From WLMZ01 sp043753895 (GTDB taxonomy: Bacteria; Actinomycetota; Acidimicrobiia; Acidimicrobiales; Ilumatobacteraceae): DNA of 64,000 bases. The stretch lies in the NCBI GenBank assembly GCA_043753895.1, contig JAYUWK010000070.1:45631-109630 (forward strand), given 5' to 3'. The translations under genes were made by a program, and so were the position numbers. Of the stretch, positions 7,943-16,587 are shown piece after piece (within the stretch, counting starts at the first letter, position 1; the number at the start of each line of letters is the position of its first letter). The notes beneath the pieces were generated by a model. It was not told the DNA's origin. It did not search any database and saw only the letters and a program-made list of their open reading frames with translations.

Positions 7943-8586
7943 CAGTTGTTCGTCAACGTGTCGGTGAGTGCCTTGTCGAGCACTGCAGGTTCCATGGCCC
8001 CAAGATACGTCTTGGCCGTGCCGTTCGGCGAGACAAACACCCATGCAGGTTGGGCAGGAACGCCGAAATGCGAAAAGAGGTTGCCGGTGCTGTCGTTCAT
8101 GGTTGCAAAGGTAATCCCGTGCCGATCGATGAACGCCTGCATCGAGGCCTCACTTCCATTCCATGCCACACCGACGACGGTGACCTTGCCGGCCCATTTC
8201 TTGTGCATCGCCTCGACCGAGGGAGCTTCACGATTACAAACACTTCAAGTGGGTGCCCAGAACCAGAAGGCAACCGGTTTGCCGGCAAATGACGCCGCAT
8301 TGAGTTCGGAGCCGCCCACGAGTGGTGAACTGACCTGCAGGATGGCAGGAACCACTGCGGGTTTGCCAGCCGTGTCGGGGATGGCATTGGATCCCGTTGA
8401 CGAGACTGTGCCCGTGGTCGCCGTTGAGACGGTGTTTGCCGAGGCAACGGTTGCCGGCGCTGCGGAGACGATGGCGGCGGCCGGCGACCCGACTGCGGCA
8501 GATGACCCGCACGATGCCACGGCCAGCGCAGCGACGATCACGAGGCCGACACGCACGCGAAGCGCTGTGGGGGAGGACAGCTTCAC
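7942..8586 (-). CDS. Mpt53/DsbF-like thioredoxin lipoprotein, candidate selenoprotein (in-frame TGA read as Sec)
   Basis: Reading one frame from a GTG at 8584-8586 to the stop at 7942 gives 214 residues with an internal TGA at 8245-8247 (codon 114). The N-terminus has a charged start, hydrophobic stretch and lipobox LAVASC (Cys26), then an Ala/Ser/Thr-rich linker. The redox domain covers about 78-212. K-P-V-A-F-W-F-W-A-P-T is followed by TGA, then S-V-C-N-R-E-A-P-S-V-E, so TGA stands for the first residue of the C-x-x-C site and Cys117 for the second. The downstream half has the V-V-G-V-A-W strand and the cis-proline loop G-V-P-A-Q-P-A-W-V-F-V. It closely resembles the mycobacterial secreted Mpt53/DsbF proteins. 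Selenocysteine at 114 is the best reading; a nonsense mutation or sequencing error is the alternative. No strong ribosome-binding site precedes the GTG. Confidence 0.8.
8203..8231 (-). promoter_or_regulatory. Candidate bacterial SECIS hairpin downstream of the TGA
   Basis: On the coding strand the apical stem CCTC/GAGG (8222-8219 with 8214-8211) closes a GGTC tetraloop at 8218-8215. A short outer stem GTG/CAC (8231-8229 with 8205-8203) sits below an internal loop. The loop starts 26 bases after the TGA and opens with G, within the general spacing and loop rules described for bacterial SECIS elements. The stem is short, so support is moderate. Confidence 0.5.
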
Positions 8587-8649
8587 GGGTTCTGACGCTA
8601 GCGGGGATCTCAGGTGGGTGTGTGGGCACCGCCTTCGTAGCCTGTTGCC

Positions 8650-9081
8650 GTGAAGACTCGAACCCTGCTCCTGCTGGCGGTTTCCTGCGGGCTGGTGATC
8701 CTGGTTGCAGGCAGCGTCAAGTTGTTCCTCATCAGCGACGCGAAGTCGCCAGCGCACTTGACCATCGGTGAGAGCACCACGGTTGGCGACATGCGCGTCA
8801 CCGTGGTTTCGGCCGAGCGCCGGAGCGGCATGACACTCATCGCTGTGGAACTCGTGGGCGTCGATGACGTCGACGGAGCGACGTCGTGGGTATTTGGCGC
8901 CGGTGGCGATGCGCAGCTTCGTCCGCTCGCGCCACCACCTGATGTCGGCAAGAAGTGCTCAGCGACCTCGGCGACAACGCCGACGCGTTGTGTGCTCGCC
9001 TTCGCGACCGATGCTCCTCGTGGCGTGTTGAGCTACGACCGCGCCGGCGAGAAGCGGCTCTGGGACATCGTCGGCACGTAA
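8650..9081 (+). CDS. Membrane-anchored hypothetical protein
   Basis: A 143-residue protein from a GTG start. Residues 5-25 form one hydrophobic segment (L-L-L-L-A-V-S-C-G-L-V-I-L-V-A-G), which is an uncleaved anchor or a signal peptide; the rest is an exported, beta-rich domain with two cysteines (C-S-A-T-S-A and R-C-V-L) that could form a disulfide. It is divergent from the thioredoxin-like lipoprotein across 63 bases, which would suit a shared envelope role, but no family is recognised. Confidence 0.6.
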   Translation: MKTRTLLLLAVSCGLVILVAGSVKLFLISDAKSPAHLTIGESTTVGDMRVTVVSAERRSGMTLIAVELVGVDDVDGATSWVFGAGGDAQLRPLAPPPDVGKKCSATSATTPTRCVLAFATDAPRGVLSYDRAGEKRLWDIVGT

Positions 9082-9223
9082 CCGCAGGCACCAGTGGGGT
9101 TGCCCGCGGTACCCCCTCGCCCTCTCCACCGCCTCACCCACACGCTCGCCCGGGCAGTGTGGTGGCGGCTGATGAGCCGCCCGCTACCGTGAAGGCGGAA
9201 ATCTCGCCCGTGGCGAGCAAGCG

Positions 9224-10651
9224 TTGGAGGTGGTCCGTCTGGCCGAGCAGTTCGATCTCGTGATCATTGGTGGTGGTCCGGGCGGCTATGGCGCGGCCCT
9301 GTACGCCGCTTCTGCCGGCCTCACTGTGGCACTCGTCGAGAAAGACATCGTCGGTGGTACGTGTCTCAATCGAGGGTGTATTCCGGCTAAGGCGTTTCTG
9401 GAGACTGCGGCAGTGCACCGCCATGTGGCCCACGCCGGCGAGTTCGGCATCGACTCGAGCGCTCCGACGGTGAACTTTGGTGTCACCCAGGCGCGCAAGC
9501 AGAAGATCGTCGATGGTCTTGTGAAGGGCATCAGCGGCCTCATCAAAAGTCGCAAGGTCACGTATTACCTCGGGGTCGGCTCGCTCGGCCCCGATCGTAC
9601 GGTCACGGTGGCGCTCGCCGACGGTGGCACCGTGCAGGCGCAGGGTCGCGGTGTGGTGTTGGCTACCGGTTCAGTACCGCGCACGATCCCCGGATTTGAT
9701 CGCGGCGGCCCGATCATGACCAGCGACGAAGTGCTCATGCTCGACTACGTGCCGGCGCGCATCGCCGTCATCGGCGGCGGTGCCATCGGCTGCGAGTTCG
9801 CGTCCACGTTTGCCGACCTCGGCGCCACGGTCACCATTCTCGAGGGTCTGCCCAAGGTGTTGCCAGGTCTCGACGCCGATCTCGCCAACGTCGTGGTGCG
9901 CAGCTTCAAGAAGAAGAACATCGACATTCGTACCGGCGTCACCGTGAACGGTCACACCCCGCAGGCCTCCGACGACGGACGCGGTAGCACGGTCGTGCAC
10001 CTCGGTGAGGACGAGCATCTTGAAGTCGACGCGGTCATCGTGTCCGTCGGTCGGCGGCCCTTCGCCGATCAACTCGGTCTGGCCGGAACTGCGGTGCGCG
10101 TGAGCGAACGCGGTTTCGTCGAGGTCGACGAATACTGCCGCACCGGTGAGCCCGGCGTATACGCGATCGGCGACCTCATCAACACGCCCCAACTCGCCCA
10201 TGTGGGCTACGCGGAAGCCATCTTGGTGGTCAAGCATCTGCTCGGCGAGGCCCCGATGCCCATTCACTACGACCGCGTGCCGTGGGCCATCTATTGCCAT
10301 CCCGAAGTCGCGTGGGCCGGCCTCAGCGAGGAAGCGGCGCGCGCCGCCGGATTCGATGTGGTGGTCGGCAAGCATCAGTTCCGCGCCAACAGTCGTGCGC
10401 AGATCATCGGCGACATCGACGGTCTGGTGAAGGTGGTGGCCAAGAAGAACTCAGACGGAACTGCCGGGCAGGTGCTCGGGGTTCACATGGTGGGTCCGTG
10501 GGTCACCGAGCAACTCAGCGGCGGCTACCTCGCGGTGAACTGGGAAGCCACGGTGGACGAAGTTGCTGAGTTCATCCAACCCCACCCGAGCCTGAGCGAA
10601 CTGTTCGGTGAGACGATGTTGTCGCTCACCGGGCGTAGCCTCAATAGCTGA
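9224..10651 (+). CDS. lpdA: Dihydrolipoyl dehydrogenase (E3)
   Basis: A 475-residue pyridine-nucleotide disulfide oxidoreductase that reoxidises the lipoyl groups of 2-oxo acid dehydrogenases using NAD+. It has the FAD motif I-I-G-G-G-P-G-G-Y-G, the redox pair in G-G-T-C-L-N-R-G-C-I-P, the NAD motif V-I-G-G-G-A-I-G-C-E-F, the second FAD segment Y-A-I-G-D-L and the dimer His-Glu region near H-P-S-L-S-E. Length is standard. The exact start is uncertain: TTG at 9224 or GTG at 9230, with no clear upstream ribosome site. It precedes the E2 gene by 50 bases. Confidence 0.93.
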   Translation: MEVVRLAEQFDLVIIGGGPGGYGAALYAASAGLTVALVEKDIVGGTCLNRGCIPAKAFLETAAVHRHVAHAGEFGIDSSAPTVNFGVTQARKQKIVDGLVKGISGLIKSRKVTYYLGVGSLGPDRTVTVALADGGTVQAQGRGVVLATGSVPRTIPGFDRGGPIMTSDEVLMLDYVPARIAVIGGGAIGCEFASTFADLGATVTILEGLPKVLPGLDADLANVVVRSFKKKNIDIRTGVTVNGHTPQASDDGRGSTVVHLGEDEHLEVDAVIVSVGRRPFADQLGLAGTAVRVSERGFVEVDEYCRTGEPGVYAIGDLINTPQLAHVGYAEAILVVKHLLGEAPMPIHYDRVPWAIYCHPEVAWAGLSEEAARAAGFDVVVGKHQFRANSRAQIIGDIDGLVKVVAKKNSDGTAGQVLGVHMVGPWVTEQLSGGYLAVNWEATVDEVAEFIQPHPSLSELFGETMLSLTGRSLNS

Positions 10652-10701
10652 GCCGCCCAACCCCCTGCACGTTCTGATCTGTATGATCTGGAGAGAGAAT
10701 C

Positions 10702-12189
10702 ATGGCTGATATCACATTGCCGCAACTCGGTGAAACGGTCACCGAGGGAACCATCACGCGTTGGTTCAAGAAGGTTGGCGACACCGTTGCTGCCGACGAA
10801 CCGCTCTTCGAGGTGTCCACCGACAAGGTCGACACCGAGGTGCCCGCCCCGACCGCGGGCGTGCTGCTCGAGATTCGCGCCCAAGAAGGTGACACCGTGC
10901 CGGTCGGCGCGATCATCGCAGTCGTGGGCTCGGCCGATGCCGCGGCTTCGCCGGAGCCCGAACCGGCACCCGCATCCGTCGCCGTGCCGGCACCAGAGCC
11001 CGCGCCAGCGCCCGTAGCCGTTGTGGCGCCTGCACCAGAGCCCGCACCGGGTTCTGCCCCGGCACCCGCACCCGTCGCCGTCTCGGCACCAGAGCCCGCG
11101 CCAGCACCCGAACCGGTTCAGGCAACGGTGCCAGTTGCTGCGCCGCCCGCGCCGCCACAAGCGACCGAGGGCGACAACCGCTTGTTGTCGCCTGTGGTGC
11201 GCCGCCTCGTCAGCGAGCACGGTATCGACCCAGCGTCACTCACCGGTACTGGCCCCGGCGGACGGATCACTCGTGAGGACGTGCTTGATCACATCGACAC
11301 CGTGGCGTCGAAGGCGCCCGTGCCGGCACCCAGCGTCGCCGAGGTTGTGTCTGCGCCACCAGCACCCGTTCCGGCGCCTGCACCAGCACCTCCTGCCGCA
11401 GCACCGTCACCAGCCGCTCCCGCATCCACCCCAGTACCTGCCTCTGCTCCCGCACCGGCGGTTGCCGCGGTGGGCGAGCGTGACGGCGTCGTGAAGCTCA
11501 GCAAGATCCGCAAGCTCACCGGCGCACACATGGTGATGAGCAAGTCAGTGAGCCCGCACGCGTTCAGCGTTGTCGAGGTCGACTTCGCCAACGTCGATGC
11601 CACCCGCAACCGTGTGAAGATCGAGTGGAAGGCCGACGAGGGTTTTGGTCTCACGTACCTCAGCTTCATCAGCCGAGCCGTGGTCGACGCGTTGCGCGAG
11701 TTCCCGCATCTCAACGCCACCGTCGATGGCGACAATCTTGTCGTGCACAACTTCGTCGATCTCGGTATTGCTGTTGACCTCGACTACACCGGTCTGCTCG
11801 TGCCACTCATCCGCAGTGCCGAGACCAAGCGACTGCGTGCCATCGCCCGAGAGATCAACGACCTCGGTACTCGTGCGCGGGACCGCAAACTCGGTCCCGA
11901 CGAAATCTCCGGTGGCACCTTCACGATCAGTAACAACGGTTCCGCGGGCAGTGTGCTGACGATGGCCATCATCAATCAGCCGCAAGTGGCGATCCTCTCT
12001 ACCGACGCCATCGTGCGCAAGCCGGTGGTGGTTCGCGGCGCCGATGGTGGCGAGAGCATCGGCGTCCATCCCGTGGGCAACCTGGCGATGAGCTGGGACC
12101 ATCGTGCGTTCGACGGCGCGTATGCCGCCGGCTTCCTGGTGATGGTCAAAGAACTGCTCGAGACCCGCGATTGGGGTGCAGAGCTCTGA
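10702..12189 (+). CDS. sucB: 2-oxo acid dehydrogenase E2 (dihydrolipoamide acyltransferase)
   Basis: A 495-residue E2 subunit. Residues 1-76 are one lipoyl domain with the modified lysine in S-T-D-K-V-D-T (Lys42). A long Ala/Pro linker follows, then the E3-binding domain at about 158-195 (L-S-P-V-V-R-R-L...T-G-P-G-G-R-I-T-R-E-D-V), a second Ala/Pro linker, and the catalytic domain with active-site D-H-R-A-F-D-G near 465-471. Actinobacteria often use one E2 of this kind for both pyruvate and 2-oxoglutarate complexes, so the sucB name is a best guess. It is co-operonic with lpdA upstream and lipB-lipA downstream, whose start shares a base with its stop. Confidence 0.92.
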   Translation: MADITLPQLGETVTEGTITRWFKKVGDTVAADEPLFEVSTDKVDTEVPAPTAGVLLEIRAQEGDTVPVGAIIAVVGSADAAASPEPEPAPASVAVPAPEPAPAPVAVVAPAPEPAPGSAPAPAPVAVSAPEPAPAPEPVQATVPVAAPPAPPQATEGDNRLLSPVVRRLVSEHGIDPASLTGTGPGGRITREDVLDHIDTVASKAPVPAPSVAEVVSAPPAPVPAPAPAPPAAAPSPAAPASTPVPASAPAPAVAAVGERDGVVKLSKIRKLTGAHMVMSKSVSPHAFSVVEVDFANVDATRNRVKIEWKADEGFGLTYLSFISRAVVDALREFPHLNATVDGDNLVVHNFVDLGIAVDLDYTGLLVPLIRSAETKRLRAIAREINDLGTRARDRKLGPDEISGGTFTISNNGSAGSVLTMAIINQPQVAILSTDAIVRKPVVVRGADGGESIGVHPVGNLAMSWDHRAFDGAYAAGFLVMVKELLETRDWGAEL

Positions 12190-13910
12190 TGAGCTCATCT
12201 GCCGACCCGCTTCACGTGCGTTGGCTCGGTCGCGTGCCATACGGTGAGGCCCTCTCGGTCCAGGACGCTCTCTTTCGCTACGGAACGCGCAACCATCTGC
12301 TGCTGCTCGAACATCGTCATGTGTTCACCCACGGCTCGCGCGCCGATATTGCGTCGAATGTGCTCGTCGATCCCGCCAGCGTGGGCGCTGAACTCATCGC
12401 CGTGAACCGTGGCGGCGATGTCACATATCACGGTCCCGGCCAACTCGTCGGCTACCCGGTTCTCTCACTCGCAGCGAAGCGCGGTGGCCAGTCGGGGCCG
12501 GCCGACACGGTGGCGCATGTTCGCAATGTCGAGCAACTCATCATCGACGCGCTCGGCGAATTGGGCCTTGCGACTGCCGGCCGACTGCCCGATTACCCGG
12601 GTGTGTGGATCGACCCAACAGGTACGAACCCGCGCAAGATCTGTGCAATCGGTATCCGGGTGTCGCGTGGGCGAAGCATGCACGGATTCGGCCTGAACGT
12701 GAACACCGACATGCGCTACCTCCGCGAGTACATCGTGCCGTGCGGCATCGCCGACCGTGCCGTCACGTCGTTGGCTGAAGAAGGCGTCGACGCAACCATG
12801 TCCGAGGTCGTCGATGTCATTGCCCGCCTCGCCGCAGCGCGCTGGGGGAATGGACTGATGGAGCGCCAAGACGTCGCCTGGCGCGAACGGCCCGACGATC
12901 TGTCTGCGTTCTCGCGAGGCGAAGGCCCCGGTGCTCCCGTTCGATCTGCGGCCGATCACGGTGTGCTGACACCCGCACCCGTGCGCCGCGAGCCGGTGCG
13001 GCTGCTCGGCCGCTTGGCCCAAGCCGGCGTCACCGATGCGGTGGCGCTGTCGGCACGCAAGCCCGAGTGGTTGCGGCCAAAGGTGCAGCATGGGCCCGAG
13101 GTGTTGTCGCTGAAGCGCACGGTGCGCGACCTCAATCTGGTCACCGTGTGCGAGGAGGCCGGGTGCCCCAATCTCAGCGATTGTTGGGCCGACGGCACGG
13201 CAACGTTCATGGTGCTGGGCGAGCGGTGCACGCGTGCATGCGGGTTCTGTCTGGTCGATACGCAGAAACCGTTGCCGCCATCTGCTGATGAGCCGCAACG
13301 CGTCGCCGAGGCGGTGGTACGAATGGGTCTTGCCCACGCAGTGCTCACGATGGTGGCGCGAGACGACCTCGACGACGGCGGCATGAGCCACGTGGCATCG
13401 TGCGTCGAAGCCATCCGTGTCGCCCGACCGGAAACGCGCATCGAGACACTCATCTCGGACGGAAAAGGCGATACGGCGTCGTTGGCGATGCTGTTCGAGT
13501 CCCGCCCCGACGTGATGAATCACAACATGGAGACCGTGGCGCGCCTACAGCGTGCCGTTCGCCCGTCGGCCGGATACGCGCGGAGCCTCAGTGTGCTCAC
13601 CAGGGCCAAGGCGGCTGGGCTCACCGTAAAGTCCGGTCTCGTGGTCGGCATGGGTGAGACCTCGTTTGAGGTGGATGGGGTGTTGGTCGATCTTGCCTCG
13701 ATCGGCGTCGACATCGTGACCATCGGCCAGTACCTGCGGCCGACATCGCATCATCTCCCTGTTGAGCGCTGGGTCGAACCGTACGAGTTCGATCGCTGGA
13801 AGGCGGTCGGCGAGTCGCTGGGCATCGGCCATGTCGAGGCCAGTCCGCTCACACGCAGCAGTTATCACGCGCGGCAATCGGCAGAAGCTGTTTACATCCG
13901 CGTCGGCTGA
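12189..13910 (+). CDS. lipBA: Octanoyltransferase-lipoyl synthase fusion (LipB-LipA)
   Basis: One 573-residue frame encodes both enzymes of de novo lipoate synthesis. Residues 8-225 are LipB, which moves octanoate from ACP to the lipoyl lysine: R-G-G-D-V-T-Y-H-G-P-G-Q at 74-85, catalytic Lys150 (R-K-I-C-A-I-G) and Cys185 (V-P-C-G-I). A linker of about 65 residues follows. Residues 290-573 are LipA, which inserts sulfur: auxiliary cluster Cys321, Cys326, Cys332 (C-x4-C-x5-C), radical-SAM Cys347, Cys351, Cys354 (C-x3-C-x2-C), and the C-terminal R-S-S-Y-H-A at 556-561. The ATG at 12189 overlaps the E2 stop as TGATG. These are normally two proteins; both active sites look intact here. Confidence 0.93.
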   Translation: MSSSADPLHVRWLGRVPYGEALSVQDALFRYGTRNHLLLLEHRHVFTHGSRADIASNVLVDPASVGAELIAVNRGGDVTYHGPGQLVGYPVLSLAAKRGGQSGPADTVAHVRNVEQLIIDALGELGLATAGRLPDYPGVWIDPTGTNPRKICAIGIRVSRGRSMHGFGLNVNTDMRYLREYIVPCGIADRAVTSLAEEGVDATMSEVVDVIARLAAARWGNGLMERQDVAWRERPDDLSAFSRGEGPGAPVRSAADHGVLTPAPVRREPVRLLGRLAQAGVTDAVALSARKPEWLRPKVQHGPEVLSLKRTVRDLNLVTVCEEAGCPNLSDCWADGTATFMVLGERCTRACGFCLVDTQKPLPPSADEPQRVAEAVVRMGLAHAVLTMVARDDLDDGGMSHVASCVEAIRVARPETRIETLISDGKGDTASLAMLFESRPDVMNHNMETVARLQRAVRPSAGYARSLSVLTRAKAAGLTVKSGLVVGMGETSFEVDGVLVDLASIGVDIVTIGQYLRPTSHHLPVERWVEPYEFDRWKAVGESLGIGHVEASPLTRSSYHARQSAEAVYIRVG

Positions 13911-13933
13911 TTTGTCGGGCAGAATGGGTCACT

Positions 13934-15070
13934 ATGCAAAACCCCGGTGCCAGCGAGCCTCCTGCCACGTCCGTGTACGCCGATCGTCTCGCACGCGCGC
14001 GGGCGCAGATGCGCGACAAGGACATCGACGTGTTGCTGCTGTCCCTGGGGCTCGACCTTCCCTACATCACCGGCTACTACGCCATGCCGCTCGAGCGGCT
14101 CACGATGCTGGTGGTGCCGCGCGACTGTGAGGCGCGCATGGTAATTCCGCGCATGGAGGCCGCACGCGTCACGGCGCAACCCGGCGTGTTCGAGGTACTG
14201 CCATGGGGTGAGACCGAGAACCCGGTCGACATCGTCGCCCGGCTTGCACGCGAGTCCGGCGCGGCGCACACCATCGCTGTCGGTGATCAGATGTGGGCGC
14301 GCTTCTTGGTGGAGTTGCTGCCTCTGCTACCCGGTGCCACGTATCAGCGCGCCGATGTGGTCACCTCCATGCGCATGGCCAAAGACGCTGCCGAGATCGC
14401 CGCGCTCGCTGCGGCAGGAGCAGCAGTCGACCGCATCGCCAACGACCTGCAGGCCGGCAACATCGAACTCGTCGGACGCACTGAGGCCGCAGTGTCTGCC
14501 GATCTCGGCGAACGTATCCTCGCCGAGGGGCACCAGGTCGTGAACTTCGCCATCGTTGCGGCAGGCGAAAATGCGGCGTCGCCGCACCACAGCCCTGGCG
14601 AGCGCGTGATCCGTAGGAACGAGATCTTGCTCTGCGATTTCGGTGGCACCATGAACGGTTACTGCAGCGACATCACCCGTTGCGTGTACCTGGGCACGCC
14701 GCCCTCCGAGATTGCCGAGGCGTACGCCGTACTGCACGAAGCGCAGCAGGCTGCGGTCGCCGCCGGCACCGTTGGCACGCCGTGCGAGGAGGTCGACCGA
14801 GTCGCACGGCGCATCATCAGCGACGCAGGTTTTGGCGAGTTCTTCTTCCATCGCACGGGCCACGGCATCGGCATGGAAGCACACGAGGACCCATACATCG
14901 TGGAGGGCAATTCGTTGCCGCTCGCCGCGGGCCATGCCTTCAGTGTCGAGCCGGGCATCTACATGGAGGGGCGCTGGGGCATGCGTCTGGAGGACATCGT
15001 GATCGCAACCGCCGACGGCCCGCTCTCGGTGAACAACGCACGGCACGAACTGGTCTCCATCGACGTCTGA
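13934..15070 (+). CDS. M24-family metallopeptidase (Xaa-Pro aminopeptidase-like)
   Basis: A 378-residue protein with a creatinase-like N-terminal domain (about 15-140) and a pita-bread catalytic domain. The five usual metal ligands can be placed: Asp in L-L-C-D-F-G-G, Asp in C-S-D-I-T-R, His in G-H-G-I-G-M-E-A-H-E, Glu in S-V-E-P-G-I-Y and Glu in R-L-E-D-I-V. It probably cleaves N-terminal residues before proline, though some members act on other amides. It starts 23 bases after lipBA and may be a separate unit. Confidence 0.88.
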   Translation: MQNPGASEPPATSVYADRLARARAQMRDKDIDVLLLSLGLDLPYITGYYAMPLERLTMLVVPRDCEARMVIPRMEAARVTAQPGVFEVLPWGETENPVDIVARLARESGAAHTIAVGDQMWARFLVELLPLLPGATYQRADVVTSMRMAKDAAEIAALAAAGAAVDRIANDLQAGNIELVGRTEAAVSADLGERILAEGHQVVNFAIVAAGENAASPHHSPGERVIRRNEILLCDFGGTMNGYCSDITRCVYLGTPPSEIAEAYAVLHEAQQAAVAAGTVGTPCEEVDRVARRIISDAGFGEFFFHRTGHGIGMEAHEDPYIVEGNSLPLAAGHAFSVEPGIYMEGRWGMRLEDIVIATADGPLSVNNARHELVSIDV

Positions 15071-15133
15071 TTCGGTTCGGACGCGCGCCTGCATGACACG
15101 TCGTCGTCCATGACGAGGTGCAAGACTTCGCCC

Positions 15134-16501
15134 ATGACAGTGCTCGACGAACCCTCCGCCCGTGAAGCCCGCCTGCCCTGGCACATGCGTGGAAACTATG
15201 CCCCGGTCATGGACGAGGTCGAGGCTGTCGATCTCGCCGTCGTGGGTGCGTTGCCCGCAGAATTGAACGGCCGATATTTCCGCAATGGGGCGAACCCGAT
15301 GAACGGGCCCACGATGCACTGGTTTGCGGGCGACGGCATGATCCACGGCATTCGCCTTCGCGAGGGCAAGGCCGAGTGGTATCGCAACCGAATGGTGCGT
15401 ACCAAGGCGCTCGCCGGTGCCGATCGCATGGACATGTCCACCGGCACGATGGATCTCACCGTCGGTTTGGCCAATACGCACATTGTGCGCCACGCCAACC
15501 GGATACTCGCCCTCGAGGAAGGCAGCCTGCCGAACGAGTTGACGCCAGATCTCGAAACCGTTGGCCCCTACGATTTCGATGGCCGGCTGCACACGCCGAT
15601 GACCGCCCACCCGCACACGTGCGCCGAGACCGGCGAAATGCACTTCTTCGGCTATGGCTTCATGCCGCCCTACGTCACCTATCACGTGGCCGATGCCGCT
15701 GGTCAACTCGTGCACACGCAGGAAATCGACGTGCCCGGACCGACGATGATCCACGACTTCGCGATCAGCCGTAACTATGCGATCTTCCTCGACCTACCGG
15801 TGGTGTTCAACATCGAAGACGCGATGAAGGGTGGCATGCCCTTTGGTTGGGATGCCGGCTATGGCGCGCGCATTGGCCTACTGAACCGCGACGCGGCTCG
15901 GCGTGGCGAACAGCCACGTTGGTTCGAGATCGACCTGTGCTACATCTTCCACATCATGAACGCGTGGGACGACGGTCCCGATGGCAACACGGTGTGGCTC
16001 GATGCCGGTCGCCACGCCAGCATGTGGCAAGGCAGCGCCGACAGCATCGACCCGTGCTTCCTCTGGCGGTGGCGCTTCGACCTCGCCACCGGCACCGTGC
16101 ACGAGGAACAACTCGATGACCGTGAGCACGGTTTCCCGCGCATCGACGATCGCCGTTGCGGCCTGTCCAACACCATTGGTTGGGCCGTCACCGGGCGCGA
16201 TCCGGGTACCCGCGACATGGACGCAGCGAGCGGCATCATCAAGTACAACCTCGCTGATGGATCGAGCACGTTCCACGACTTCGGCGCCACGGTGTCATCG
16301 GGCGAGCCCGTGTTCGTGCCCGCGGCCGGGGCCACCGCCGAAGACGACGGCTACGTGATCACGTACCTGTACGACCGCGTGACAGCGGGATCGTCGTTCG
16401 TGGTGCTCGATGCGCAAGACATGAGCGCTGCGCCGATTGCGTTGGTGCCGTTGCCGCAGCGTGTGCCCAACGGTTTTCACGGCAGCTGGATCGCCGACTG
16501 A
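15134..16501 (+). CDS. Carotenoid cleavage oxygenase family protein
   Basis: A 455-residue RPE65/carotenoid oxygenase. The four Fe(II)-binding histidines expected of the seven-blade propeller are present: T-A-H-P-H, M-I-H-D-F, I-F-H-I-M-N-A-W-D and the final F-H-G-S-W. The N-terminal N-G-R-Y-F-R-N-G-A-N-P and F-A-G-D-G-M-I-H-G motifs are typical. Members cleave carotenoids, stilbenes or lignin-derived alkenes with O2; the substrate cannot be told. The ATG at 15134 is preferred over an in-frame ATG 24 bases earlier because it gives the family-like N-terminus. A long hairpin follows. Confidence 0.88.
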   Translation: MTVLDEPSAREARLPWHMRGNYAPVMDEVEAVDLAVVGALPAELNGRYFRNGANPMNGPTMHWFAGDGMIHGIRLREGKAEWYRNRMVRTKALAGADRMDMSTGTMDLTVGLANTHIVRHANRILALEEGSLPNELTPDLETVGPYDFDGRLHTPMTAHPHTCAETGEMHFFGYGFMPPYVTYHVADAAGQLVHTQEIDVPGPTMIHDFAISRNYAIFLDLPVVFNIEDAMKGGMPFGWDAGYGARIGLLNRDAARRGEQPRWFEIDLCYIFHIMNAWDDGPDGNTVWLDAGRHASMWQGSADSIDPCFLWRWRFDLATGTVHEEQLDDREHGFPRIDDRRCGLSNTIGWAVTGRDPGTRDMDAASGIIKYNLADGSSTFHDFGATVSSGEPVFVPAAGATAEDDGYVITYLYDRVTAGSSFVVLDAQDMSAAPIALVPLPQRVPNGFHGSWIAD

Positions 16502-16507
16502 TCTCTT

Positions 16508-16550
16508 CGTGAATGCTCAGCGCACCGTACACGTGCGCTGAGCATTCACG
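16508..16550. terminator. Bidirectional hairpin terminator, 17-bp perfect stem
   Basis: A perfect 17-base inverted repeat (16508-16524 and 16534-16550) encloses a nine-base loop between converging carotenoid oxygenase and thiolase genes. It lacks a T tract on either side. Confidence 0.75.
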
Positions 16551-16587
16551 CAGCGACATTGGCGTCGGGGAGACGCCGGGAGTGGGT

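Noticed and set aside
8245..8247. The TGA treated as a simple nonsense mutation giving a pseudogene
   Set aside because: It hits exactly the active-site Cys codon, the remaining frame is fully conserved and selD is present; nonsense decay would seldom be so placed. It stays the main alternative.
14327..15754. A 475-codon open frame on the minus strand opposite the peptidase and carotenoid oxygenase genes
   Set aside because: It is antisense to two well-supported genes, His/Arg-rich and without domains; such frames are common in high-GC DNA.
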